From Candidatus Zixiibacteriota bacterium (GTDB lineage Bacteria > Zixibacteria > MSB-5A5 > UBA10806 > 4484-95), in contig JAAEQD010000163.1 in the NCBI GenBank assembly GCA_024231855.1, forward strand, positions 1-45,262: 45,262 nucleotides of DNA. Reading direction: 5' to 3'. A program made the position numbers and the translations under genes. The notes below the pieces were generated by a model. The model saw only the letters and a program-made list of their open reading frames with translations. It had not been told where the DNA came from and searched no databases. Of the stretch, positions 35,620-42,608 are shown one piece after another (position 1 is the stretch's first letter; every line of letters begins with the position of its first letter).

Positions 35620-36858
35620 TTAATTTAATGTAAACAACCCCAACATGAAATCGTGCATTGAGGCGAAGAAACCGGCATCGGTAAGCGAATACATAGTAGC
35701 CGCTAACACGCCAAAAATTATCGCCACCATGGCGATAAACTTGCCCACATCCTGACCCTTAAGACTTCCAAGCTGTTTGGGTTCGCCTGAGAGGTAGGCC
35801 GAGGCGGCGAACAGCTCTTCACCAATTAACGTGTAATCGCAGGCGGCAACGAAAAACGGCAACTGCGCCGGCATAGCCGTGCCCGCGATCTGAATAGCGC
35901 CGATAGAATTGCCTGTTTCGGCAAATATCAAGCTTTCGGCGAAAAACGAACCCATATAGAAACAGGTGGCAGGTTTATCACGAACCATAATACCATCAAC
36001 AGCCGCCACATAACCGAATTGCTCATCGGTGAGATAATAAACGAACTCATCGGAGTAGGCATCCACCCGCCCTTCGGCGGCATAAGCCGCCTTGATTGTT
36101 TCACGAGCGGTGGTCATTACGATTGAACGTGAAACCGGCATATTAATTTTAATATCATATTCGGCGATAGTCCGGGCGACTCGGCCCAGGATCGTAATCC
36201 CGGCGATAGTCTGGACATCATCCATATCCCTGATACCGGGTATAAACAGCACGGGACGGCCCATCTCGGTAGCCCGCCCGACGGCGTCATCGATAGCCTC
36301 CAACCCGGCTATTTTTCTAATGAATAACTTCTTGCCGCGTTTGGCATGGAAGATAAAATAAATAACAGAGCCGCAAATTAAGGCTCCGATCAAAAATAGA
36401 TATTTCAAATTAAGATTCAGCCATTGCTGATAAGAATGAACCGGTTGGGACAATTCCGATGCCGAACCGGCTATGCCATCGGAGGCGATAACCTTGTAGA
36501 TATATTTAACATCGTCCTCGGCCCCGGTGTCGATATAAAAATTGACTCCGGCAGCAGCCATACCGGTTGAGACAAAATCATCGCTGCCCACTTCGGCCCG
36601 CATGACCTCATAGCCGACCACATTGTTATTGCCCCGGCCGTCATCGACTGAAAGATCCCACCTAATCAATATCTTGCCGCCGCCGTCGCTGGGATTATCT
36701 CTGACTATAATATTGCCTGGCGCGGCGGGCGCGGGATAAGGCGGCATCGATAAGGCGGTTGTATCGGGAATGATTATTTCGGCGGTTTCCTGACTCAGCG
36801 CTGATGCTGAGACGAGGAAGAGTAAGATGAAAATTAAAAGAGCTGTCTTACAGCGCAA
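35620..36858 (-). CDS. Cassette 1, P1: fibronectin-like domain, TM and conserved DUF6754-like domain
   Basis: 412 residues. Signal peptide (about 1-22), Pro-rich linker, fibronectin-like domain (about 40-145; APGNIIVRDNPSDGG, GYEVMRAEVGSDDFV), TM (LKYLFLIGALICGSVIYFIF) and the conserved domain with LEAIDDAVGRATEMGRPVLF, DVQTIAGITILGRVA, AVDGIMVRDKPATCF, GEELFAASAYLSGEP. A final TM and short tail end the protein. The start is TTG 36858 with GGAG upstream. This is the first gene of the minus-strand run. Confidence 0.85.
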   Translation of the reverse strand: MRCKTALLIFILLFLVSASALSQETAEIIIPDTTALSMPPYPAPAAPGNIIVRDNPSDGGGKILIRWDLSVDDGRGNNNVVGYEVMRAEVGSDDFVSTGMAAAGVNFYIDTGAEDDVKYIYKVIASDGIAGSASELSQPVHSYQQWLNLNLKYLFLIGALICGSVIYFIFHAKRGKKLFIRKIAGLEAIDDAVGRATEMGRPVLFIPGIRDMDDVQTIAGITILGRVARTIAEYDIKINMPVSRSIVMTTARETIKAAYAAEGRVDAYSDEFVYYLTDEQFGYVAAVDGIMVRDKPATCFYMGSFFAESLIFAETGNSIGAIQIAGTAMPAQLPFFVAACDYTLIGEELFAASAYLSGEPKQLGSLKGQDVGKFIAMVAIIFGVLAATMYSLTDAGFFASMHDFMLGLFTLN

Positions 36859-36914
36859 GCAATGCTCCTATTTCAATTGCTGTCTATTAGGCCTGACTGA
36901 CCCGAAACCCGAAC

Positions 36915-36943
36915 AATATAAAATATGATGTCAATCAGCACAA
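36915..36943 (-). promoter_or_regulatory. Candidate promoter of the cassette run
   Basis: On the minus strand TTGTGC (36943-36938), 17 bases, TATATT (36920-36915), about 57 bases before the TTG start of the first P1 gene. The -35 match is moderate. A TTGACA also lies between the two boxes, at a spacing too short for the same -10. Confidence 0.35.
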
Positions 36944-37156
36944 GCATTTAATTGATTTAGATAATTATTCCTTGAGGGTCTAATTAGTGACTATTACTTC
37001 ATGGAGCTTACAGGTCGATACTTCTATCGCGGCCATTAATGTCAGATTTAGTGCGCGGCAGACCTCCCGGTCTGCCCGAGTTTTACGATATTTTGGGACA
37101 TACGTGGACGTGTGCCGCCCACATAATTCATCGAATTAGCGATCTCAACATAAATA

Positions 37157-37178
37157 GGGGCGCCCGATTGAGCGCCCC
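37157..37178 (-). terminator. Probable terminator behind trpB2
   Basis: GGGGCGC (37157-37163)/GCGCCCC (37172-37178), a 7-bp GC-only stem with an 8-base loop, 87 bases after the trpB2 stop. On the minus strand TATTTATGTTG follows, a weak U-tract. Confidence 0.5.
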
Positions 37179-37265
37179 ATCGACCCTGTTGTAGCATTGC
37201 TTTGGAGTAACGTTGCTATTCAGGAATTTTTGCTGATTTCCTATTAATCAAATCTATATTTAAAC

Positions 37266-38624
37266 TTAAGAAGCCTTCGATAAATTCGATTGTCCCTCAT
37301 CTTTCTTTTTATCCGGGTATACATAGTCCTCAAGTTTGCCTGAAGCGTAAGCTTCATAGGCGGACAGATCGAAATGACCATGACCGCTTAAGTTGAAAGC
37401 AATCACCCTCTTTTCGCCCGATTCACGGCATTTTATCGCCTCATCGATAGCCACCCTGATCGCGTGGGCTGATTCCGGGGCCGGTAGAATGCCTTCGGTA
37501 CGGGCAAACATCAAGGCCGCCTCAAAAATCTCTCTCTGACCGACTGCCACGGCCTGGACAACTTTATCCTCGTAAAGCGAGCACAGAAGCGGCGCCGCGC
37601 CATGATAACGCAAGCCGCCGGCGTGAATCGGGGCCGGCATGAAATCGTGACCTAGCGTGAACATTTTCAGAAGCGGGGTTAAGCCCATCGTATCACCGAA
37701 ATCGTAGCGATATAGACCCTTGGTCAAAGTCGGGCAGGCCGATGGTTCAACCGCGATAACCTTCGTATCCAGCCCGGCTTTGAGCTTGTAACGTAAAAAC
37801 GGAAAAGCGAAACCGCAGAAATTAGATCCGCCGCCAACACAACCGATAAGCGTGTCCGGGTATTGGTCGATTTTCTCGAACTGCTTCTGAGTCTCCAGGC
37901 CGATAATGGTCTGATGCAGCATCACGTGATTGAGCACGCTGCCCAGCGAATACTTCGCATCATCATGCTTGGCCGCGTCCTCAACCGCTTCGCTGATCGC
38001 AATTCCGAGGCTGCCGGGCGTATCCGGGGTTTCGGCCAGCACGGCTTTACCGGCATCGGTCAAATTGGATGGGCTGGCGTAGATCTTCCCGCCCCAGTTT
38101 TCGATCATGATCCGGCGATACGGTTTCTGGTCGTAACTGACTTTCACCATGAACACGGTGCAGTCCATACCGAAAAGCCGGCAGGCGAACGACAGCGCGC
38201 TGCCCCATTGGCCGGCGCCGGTCTCGGTTACCAGGCGTTTGACGCCCTCTTGCTTGTTGTAATAAGCCTGCGCCACCGCCGTATTGGGCTTATGGCTGCC
38301 CGGCGGACTGACCGATTCGTTCTTGAAATAGATTTTTGCAGGCGTATCCAGCATCTTCTCGAGATTTTTCGCCCGCACTAAAGGAGTTGGACGCCACATC
38401 TTGTAGATATCCTGAACCTCATCGGGGATTTCGATAAACTGCTCGGTTGAAACCTCCTGTTTGATCAGCTCCATGGGAAAGATCGGGGCCAGGTCGGCCG
38501 GGCCAAGCGGCTGTTTAGTGCCGGGATGCAGAGGCGGCGGCAGCGGATTAACTAAATCCGCCTGAATATTGTACCACGCCTGAGGCATCTCCTTCTCGGT
38601 TAGAATGATTTTCGTGTTGTCCAT
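37266..38624 (-). CDS. trpB: Tryptophan synthase beta chain, TrpB2 type
   Basis: 452 residues. PLP enzyme that makes L-tryptophan from indole and serine. The PLP lysine is Lys112 in GSHKPNT, the TrpB2 form of the motif. The phosphate loop GGGSN is at 264-268, and GAGQWG (136-141) holds the conserved Gln-Trp. The long N-terminus ([16 protein letters not shown]) and a 450-residue length are TrpB2 characters; TrpB1 is near 400. No trpA lies beside it, as is usual for TrpB2, which works on free indole. GGAGG before ATG 38624 is the ribosome site. Upstream lies a complete Trp-codon leader attenuator, so it appears to be controlled by tryptophan supply on its own. Confidence 0.93.
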   Translation of the reverse strand: MDNTKIILTEKEMPQAWYNIQADLVNPLPPPLHPGTKQPLGPADLAPIFPMELIKQEVSTEQFIEIPDEVQDIYKMWRPTPLVRAKNLEKMLDTPAKIYFKNESVSPPGSHKPNTAVAQAYYNKQEGVKRLVTETGAGQWGSALSFACRLFGMDCTVFMVKVSYDQKPYRRIMIENWGGKIYASPSNLTDAGKAVLAETPDTPGSLGIAISEAVEDAAKHDDAKYSLGSVLNHVMLHQTIIGLETQKQFEKIDQYPDTLIGCVGGGSNFCGFAFPFLRYKLKAGLDTKVIAVEPSACPTLTKGLYRYDFGDTMGLTPLLKMFTLGHDFMPAPIHAGGLRYHGAAPLLCSLYEDKVVQAVAVGQREIFEAALMFARTEGILPAPESAHAIRVAIDEAIKCRESGEKRVIAFNLSGHGHFDLSAYEAYASGKLEDYVYPDKKKDEGQSNLSKAS

Positions 38625-38701
38625 TTTGTTTCCTCCTGCTTTGGATATTTGTATTTCGCTCTTTCTTTTCCCTTATCAATTCGCCCCTTCGGCCTTCAAT
38701 T

Positions 38702-38780
38702 GGGTAAGGACAGTTCACCAAAACTGTCCACGGGGTGGGGAACCGGGCGCCCCGCCCCCAGACAGCCCAAATGTGCTGTC
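38702..38780. repeat. Three-hairpin interspersed element, copy 1
   Basis: Stem 1 GGACAGTT (38708-38715)/AACTGTCC (38722-38729). Stem 2 GGGGTGGGG (38732-38740)/CCCCGCCCC (38750-38758). Stem 3 GACAGC (38761-38766)/GCTGTC (38775-38780). A second copy in the same orientation is at 41339-41415. This copy lies in the untranslated stretch between the attenuator and the trpB2 start, so it is part of that transcript in antisense orientation. Confidence 0.85.
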
Positions 38781-38861
38781 ACTACAAATCTCTTTCCACC
38801 TTCCTCGTTTATCGATGATCCCCCTGTCGGGCCGCCCCCCGGCTCGACTTTTGGGTTAACG

Positions 38862-38933
38862 AAAAAAAGCCGCGGTCACCTTTTCGGGTTTCCACGGCTT
38901 GGAGTGTTTACTACAAACAAAAAAGGTGGAAAC
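38862..38933 (-). promoter_or_regulatory. Transcription attenuator of trpB2 (antiterminator/terminator)
   Basis: Terminator on the minus strand: AAGCCGTGG (38900-38892) pairs with CCGCGGCTT (38875-38867), nine pairs with one G-U, followed by a run of seven T ending at 38862. Competing antiterminator: GTTTCCAC (38933-38926) pairs perfectly with GTGGAAAC (38895-38888), which includes the left terminator arm. CCACC at the end of the first of these segments can also pair with GGTGG in the leader's Trp codons. This gives the 1:2 / 2:3 / 3:4 logic of a trp attenuator. The ribosome stalling on Trp codons would free segment 2 and allow readthrough. Pairings are seen in sequence; the mechanism is by analogy. 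Confidence 0.78.
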
Positions 38934-38984
38934 ACCATCTAGAGGTATTCCCACCCGGGCTTTTATATCATGCGATGGGCATAC

Positions 38985-39044
38985 CTATAGCACGCGCCAC
39001 CACCAATTGTTCAGGTTATTATTGTATTTCGTCGTCATATTCAT
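38985..39044 (-). CDS. trpL: Tryptophan leader peptide, 19 residues with three consecutive Trp
   Basis: ATG 39044 to TAG 38985 encodes MNMTTKYNNNLNNWWWRVL. The three Trp codons are contiguous (39005-38997) and near the end, as in trp leader peptides. AGGAA precedes the ATG. It lies downstream of a good promoter and 50 bases before the antiterminator segment of the trpB2 attenuator. Three Trp in a 19-residue peptide at exactly this place is very unlikely by chance. Confidence 0.8.
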   Translation of the reverse strand: MNMTTKYNNNLNNWWWRVL

Positions 39045-39066
39045 ATCATTTCCTATTCTTGATAAG

Positions 39067-39094
39067 AAGATAATAAATAGCATTTAAAAGTCAA
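39067..39094 (-). promoter_or_regulatory. Promoter of the trp leader and trpB2
   Basis: TTGACT (39094-39089), 16 bases, TATCTT (39072-39067) on the minus strand. Transcription would start near 39060, about 15 bases before the leader ATG. Confidence 0.5.
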
Positions 39095-39145
39095 GTGTTT
39101 TTTGCGGTAGAATGGCCGGTTTTGGGCGGAAAATATAGCATTTTT

Positions 39146-39205
39146 CGTAGGGGCGTATTGCATACGCCCGGGGGGGGCATCGGGCGTATGCAATACGCCC
39201 CTACG
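39146..39205. repeat. Perfect 24-bp inverted repeat
   Basis: CGTAGGGGCGTATTGCATAC... (39146-39169) is an exact reverse complement of 39182-39205, with a 12-base loop containing eight G. Largest member of the GTAGGGGC...GCCCCTAC palindrome family in the window. Confidence 0.92.
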
Positions 39206-39221
39206 GCCATCTCTGAACGTT

Positions 39222-39241
39222 GTCATTCCCGTGAAAACGGG
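39222..39241. repeat. GTCATTCCCGTGAAAACGGG repeat unit
   Basis: Common interspersed unit. A close relative in inverted orientation follows the pentapeptide gene at 41245-41265 (CCCCGTTTTCGCGGGGATGAC). Confidence 0.65.
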
Positions 39242-39379
39242 CGGACGAAGTCCTTTGTTCATCCAGGGGGGCGGAGGGTTGGGCCCGAACAACCGCCGCT
39301 TGACATCCCACCCATTTCCCCATAAAATACCCCCGGCTGATTAACGGATAGCTGTAACCACCAACCCACGGAGCACGAC

Positions 39380-41239
39380 ATGGCCGATAAAACCTGCGCC
39401 TATGAGGGCTGTAACGAGCCGGTAAATACACCCCACGATGACACCGTATGCGTTTTCCACGCCCCGAAAGAAAACAAGGGAATTGGCGATGAGAAGTTTA
39501 ATAGGCTTATTTTTGAAAAGATCAATAGAGAGGATTACAATTTTAAGGGTTTCATTTTTCCTTGTGGTTTGTTTTTCCGAGAAAATGGCGAATACAATAA
39601 TAAGGCAATCGTATTTAAAAAGGACGTAGATTTTTCCTTTGCAAATTTCGAGGGAATATTTACTAGATACATTCATGGCATAGATCCATTAGATATAAAT
39701 GAATGCGTATCGTTCGAAAAAGTGGAATTCTTAGAAAAAGCAACATTTGAAGAAGCTCGCTTCTCAAAGGGAGGTATAAATTTCCAATCTACTGTATTTC
39801 ACGGTAATGCCGATTTTACCGGAGTAAAATTCGGTGGAATGGTAATGTTTTCACACTCTGATTTTAAAAAGTCTTCTGATTTTAGTGAATCCTGCTTTAG
39901 TAATATCATAATTTTTGAAGGTACTGTATTCAGAAGAAATGTTAGTTTTAAAAACAGCATTTTCACAGGTGTTTCATTCAATGAATCGGTAATTGAAGGC
40001 TATGCGGATTTCATAGATACTAATTTTAACGGTTGGGCCAGTTTTAATCACATAAAACTATCGAAAGGCGCATCATTCGCAAACGCTATTTTCACAGGCC
40101 AGACAACATTTCATAATGCCTATTTCAAAAATTCTATATATTTTGAAAATAATGTTTTTAAGAATGACGTTGGATTTGTGAATATTTATTTTGATAATGC
40201 TAGCAAATTTTATTTTAGGAACCCTAATTTTTCCGAATCTACAAAGGAAAATGATACAAATACAATTTTTTTATATTTTAATGGAATTAATTTTAAACCA
40301 ATGTCCACATTCTTTGAAAAAATTTTAGTAAATGAACACACAAAAAATAAAGTGATTAAGGGATATTTAGTATTTAGATATTGCGACTTAAGTAGGGTGT
40401 ATTTTGTTAGCTGTAATATGACATATTTATCATTTTTCAAAAACTCGTTAAACCAAGCTCTTTTCATAGCAAATACTTGGTCACATAATTCAGATAATAT
40501 ATTATTTTTTAAGTATATAAGGCAGAATATTATCCCCGAAGAAAATTTTCTCCGAGCAAAAAGAAAGGTAACTGATAAAAAAAGTATTGGAAAAATCGAG
40601 ACGGATTATGCAATAGAAGAATTAAAATATTATAATAACGTTTCTGCAATCTATGGAAGTTTAAAAACCTTATCTGATTATGCAAAAGACTACCAGCAGG
40701 CCAGCCGGTTCTATTTTAACGAATTCGAGATGAAGCGGCGGCATTTGGAAGAGCAGATTGAAAGCAGCAAGCCGAAGTGGAAGATATTCAGATGGCAACC
40801 CTGTATATGGTTTAATCAGCAACGCAAAAAGATATTCAGCCGATATTTGCTTTTCTTCTCATATAAAGTTTTAGCTGGTTATGGCGAAAAGCCGTTATGG
40901 AGTTCAATCTGGTTTGCTGTATTTTCAATAATATTTTCTTTTGTTCATTTGTTTTCGGGCTTGTTTAAACAAACTAGAACGCCTCTTCAAGAGATGCAGT
41001 ATAATGTAATCTATTTGTTTTCCGATATACAAACGACTCAATTTTGGAAGGACTTTGTTGAATCACTAATCTATACTGTATCAAGAGTTCTTCCTGTCAG
41101 CTATATATCAACATCGCCTACTGATTGTTACCCATTTACTACTTTAGGTAAGATCGCATCGGTTTTCAATTCAGTTATCCTGATCATCCTGGTGATCTTT
41201 ATCGGTATCGGCCTCAAGCGTCATTTCCGGCGGTTTTAG
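39380..41239 (+). CDS. Pentapeptide-repeat membrane protein with zinc-finger-like N-terminus and channel-like C-terminus
   Basis: 619 residues. The N-terminus has Cys6, Cys11, Cys24 and His27 in a small zinc-site-like pattern. Residues about 75-290 show degenerate pentapeptide repeats with Phe every five residues (ATFEEARF, ADFTGVKF, ASFANAIFTGQTTF), giving a right-handed beta-helix. A helical YQQASRFYFNEFEMKRRH region follows, then three hydrophobic segments with a pore-like loop (FTTLGKIASVFNSVILIILVIF), as in pentapeptide proteins fused to two-TM ion channels. The selectivity motif is not clear. Most of the gene is very AT-rich, but both ends have normal composition. GGAG precedes ATG 39380. 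Probably acquired; some relatives occur in defence contexts. Confidence 0.82.
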   Translation: MADKTCAYEGCNEPVNTPHDDTVCVFHAPKENKGIGDEKFNRLIFEKINREDYNFKGFIFPCGLFFRENGEYNNKAIVFKKDVDFSFANFEGIFTRYIHGIDPLDINECVSFEKVEFLEKATFEEARFSKGGINFQSTVFHGNADFTGVKFGGMVMFSHSDFKKSSDFSESCFSNIIIFEGTVFRRNVSFKNSIFTGVSFNESVIEGYADFIDTNFNGWASFNHIKLSKGASFANAIFTGQTTFHNAYFKNSIYFENNVFKNDVGFVNIYFDNASKFYFRNPNFSESTKENDTNTIFLYFNGINFKPMSTFFEKILVNEHTKNKVIKGYLVFRYCDLSRVYFVSCNMTYLSFFKNSLNQALFIANTWSHNSDNILFFKYIRQNIIPEENFLRAKRKVTDKKSIGKIETDYAIEELKYYNNVSAIYGSLKTLSDYAKDYQQASRFYFNEFEMKRRHLEEQIESSKPKWKIFRWQPCIWFNQQRKKIFSRYLLFFSYKVLAGYGEKPLWSSIWFAVFSIIFSFVHLFSGLFKQTRTPLQEMQYNVIYLFSDIQTTQFWKDFVESLIYTVSRVLPVSYISTSPTDCYPFTTLGKIASVFNSVILIILVIFIGIGLKRHFRRF

Positions 41240-41244
41240 GAGAT

Positions 41245-41327
41245 CCCCGTTTTCGCGGGGATGACAAATTATATGTAGGGTGTCGATCTAAGATCGACCC
41301 TCAAACGGGCTCATTTGGGCCCCTACG
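41245..41327. repeat. Two interspersed repeats behind the pentapeptide gene
   Basis: CCCCGTTTTCGCGGGGATGAC (41245-41265) is the inverted counterpart of 39222-39241 and forms a CCCCG/CGGGG hairpin a few bases after the stop. GTAGGGTGTCGATCTAAGATCGACCC... to GGGCCCCTAC (41275-41326) belongs to the GTAGGG...CCCCTAC family and contains GTCGATCT/AGATCGAC. Confidence 0.7.
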
Positions 41328-41338
41328 ACCTGCAACTC

Positions 41339-41415
41339 GGTAAGGATAGATCACCAGATCTGTCCGCGGGGAGGGGAATGAGCATCCCCACCCCAGACAG
41401 CACTGGTGTGCTGTC
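41339..41415. repeat. Three-hairpin interspersed element, copy 2
   Basis: Stem 1 GGATAGAT (41344-41351)/ATCTGTCC (41358-41365). Stem 2 GGGGAGGGG (41368-41376)/CCCCACCCC (41386-41394), with a central A-A mismatch. Stem 3 GACAGC (41396-41401)/GCTGTC (41410-41415). Relative to copy 1, stem 1 has a compensatory T-A to A-T change and a C-G to T-G change, so the pairing is conserved while the bases vary. Confidence 0.85.
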
Positions 41416-41443
41416 ATTACAATTACCCACCATCCTCACTTAT

Positions 41444-41474
41444 AAAAAAACCGGCCCATTGATGAGCCGGTTTT
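41444..41474 (-). terminator. Rho-independent terminator of bioY
   Basis: On the minus strand AAAACCGGCTC, a short loop and GGGCCGGTTTTTTTATA: a GC-rich stem running straight into seven T. It begins about 20 bases after the bioY stop. Confidence 0.9.
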
Positions 41475-41495
41475 AAATTTGCTATTTGCGAAATA

Positions 41496-42077
41496 TTACT
41501 TGCGATATTTGCCGATCAGCTTCCAGCCGGCAGGTAAAATCGCCGCGGCTACGAGCAGCTTGAGGATATCGCCGATTACGAATGGGTACAAGCCCGTGTA
41601 GAAGGCGTTGCCCGCGCCGACGTAAACACTCAACCAGGTAATGCCAATCAGGTAGATCGCGATATTGCCCAGTGCCATCGCCATGATGGTCGAAACTACG
41701 TTTCTGTCCCAGCCCTTCTCGGCGCAGAAACCGGTCACATAGGCGGCCATCACGAATCCGGCCAGGTAGCCGCCGGTCGGACCGGCCATGTAGGCTACGC
41801 CAGAGAGTCCACCGGCGAAAACCGGCAATCCGGCCGCGCCCTGGGTCAGGTAGGCGATTACGGCCAAAGAGCCGCGTTTGGCGCCTAAAGTCGCGCCGAC
41901 AAGCAGTACGGCAAGTGTCTGGGCGGTTACGGGAACCGGGCTAAACGGCAGACGTACGGCCAGTTGCGAGGCCAACGCCAGCACGAACGAACCGGCTAAT
42001 ACCATCACGATATCATAAGCCAGGGCGTTTCTTTTAGCGGCGGGCCGAAGGATATCGGCATACGCTAATGGTGTCAT
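41496..42077 (-). CDS. bioY: Biotin transporter S component
   Basis: 193 residues, six membrane segments. BioY is the biotin-binding S subunit of ECF transporters; it works with a shared EcfA/A'/T module, which is not in this window. Family signature: LPFSPVPVTAQTLAVLLVGATLG, then AYLTQGAAGLPVFAGG and GPTGGYLAGFVMAAY, with the final PFVIGDILKLLVAA. ATG 42077 with GGAGGA eight bases upstream is the best start; a TTG just before it is not needed. No BirA-type operator was recognised upstream. Monocistronic and closed by a strong terminator. Confidence 0.95.
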   Translation of the reverse strand: MTPLAYADILRPAAKRNALAYDIVMVLAGSFVLALASQLAVRLPFSPVPVTAQTLAVLLVGATLGAKRGSLAVIAYLTQGAAGLPVFAGGLSGVAYMAGPTGGYLAGFVMAAYVTGFCAEKGWDRNVVSTIMAMALGNIAIYLIGITWLSVYVGAGNAFYTGLYPFVIGDILKLLVAAAILPAGWKLIGKYRK

Positions 42078-42188
42078 CAATTTTCCTCCGTTTCTATTCG
42101 AAAGTCCACGTTGTTGTCATTTTAATTCGCTGAAAATATGATATAAATCAATAGAGCACAATATTTTTTTTAAATCGAGGTGAAATAA

Positions 42189-42221
42189 TCGGTCAGGTCA
42201 CATTTCGCTACGACCCGACCG
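42189..42221. repeat. Inverted repeat upstream of bioY
   Basis: TCGGTCAGGTC (42189-42199) faces GACCCGACCGA, 11 pairs with one wobble. It lies about 110 bases before the bioY start in the divergent gap. It could be a regulatory site or another interspersed hairpin; nothing matches a known biotin operator. Confidence 0.55.
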
Positions 42222-42344
42222 AATGCTGGAACGGGTAATTCGCACTTAAAATAGCAACCGAATAAGCGCATTTATCGATAATGGCATTTATGACCTAGAT
42301 ATACTTAAGTCTTTGACGATTAATTGCTTAACCAATAATAGACC

Positions 42345-42372
42345 TTGACAACGGTGACTTTTTGTTTATAAT
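42345..42372 (+). promoter_or_regulatory. Consensus sigma70-type promoter for the interrupted exported-protein gene
   Basis: TTGACA (42345-42350), 16 bases, TATAAT (42367-42372); both boxes are perfect consensus. Transcription would start near 42379, giving an unusually long leader of about 230 bases before the preferred ATG. Confidence 0.75.
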
Positions 42373-42378
42373 TTATAT

Positions 42379-42608
42379 ATGCGATTATCCCCAAAGGGAT
42401 TGAAACAAACTTCACTATTAAACAGATCACTGATAATCGAATTATGCTCAAAAAATAATTGGGAAATTAAATATTAAAATAATTATCGATTCGACTTACA
42501 AAAGGAGGAAATAAGCAAGTGAACTTAACGGCTTTGTCAGCATTCACAGGATTGAAAAAGCCGGGAGATGAGTTTTGCCCTTATAGAAAAACTAAGGAGA
42601 TCGTAGAC
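42379..42608 (+). other. Long 5' leader with second ribosome site
   Basis: Contains an ATCCC/GGGAT hairpin (42387-42400, followed by TGAAAC, like the end of a CRISPR repeat, but single). A strong AAAGGAGG (42501-42508) lies ten bases before GTG 42519. From there an open, in-frame 30-codon stretch leads into the main ATG at 42609. A GGCTTT/AAAGCC stem lies between. The leader may encode an N-terminal extension or a coupled leader; no known riboswitch recognised. Confidence 0.45.

Larger units (their letters stand above)
36859..37265. other. Intergenic region between trpB2 and the cassette run, 407 bases
   Basis: Holds the probable promoter of the cassette run (36915-36943), a perfect 8-bp hairpin GGCAGACC/GGTCTGCC (37057-37076) that looks like an interspersed repeat, and the terminator-like hairpin behind trpB2 (37157-37178). 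No ORF with coding character was seen. Confidence 0.6.

Noticed and set aside
38702..38780. Riboswitch upstream of trpB2
   Set aside because: The same element occurs in an unrelated place (41339) downstream of bioY and the pentapeptide gene, so it is not a gene-specific leader.
42081..42344. BirA operator or biotin-responsive site before bioY
   Set aside because: No sequence resembling a BirA-type dyad was found; the only dyad (42189-42221) looks like an interspersed hairpin.
42361..42405. CRISPR-repeat-like sequence (ATCCCCAAAGGGATTGAAAC)
   Set aside because: Only a single copy, with no second unit or spacer in the following 100 bases and no cas genes. It overlaps a perfect promoter and the start of the transcript.
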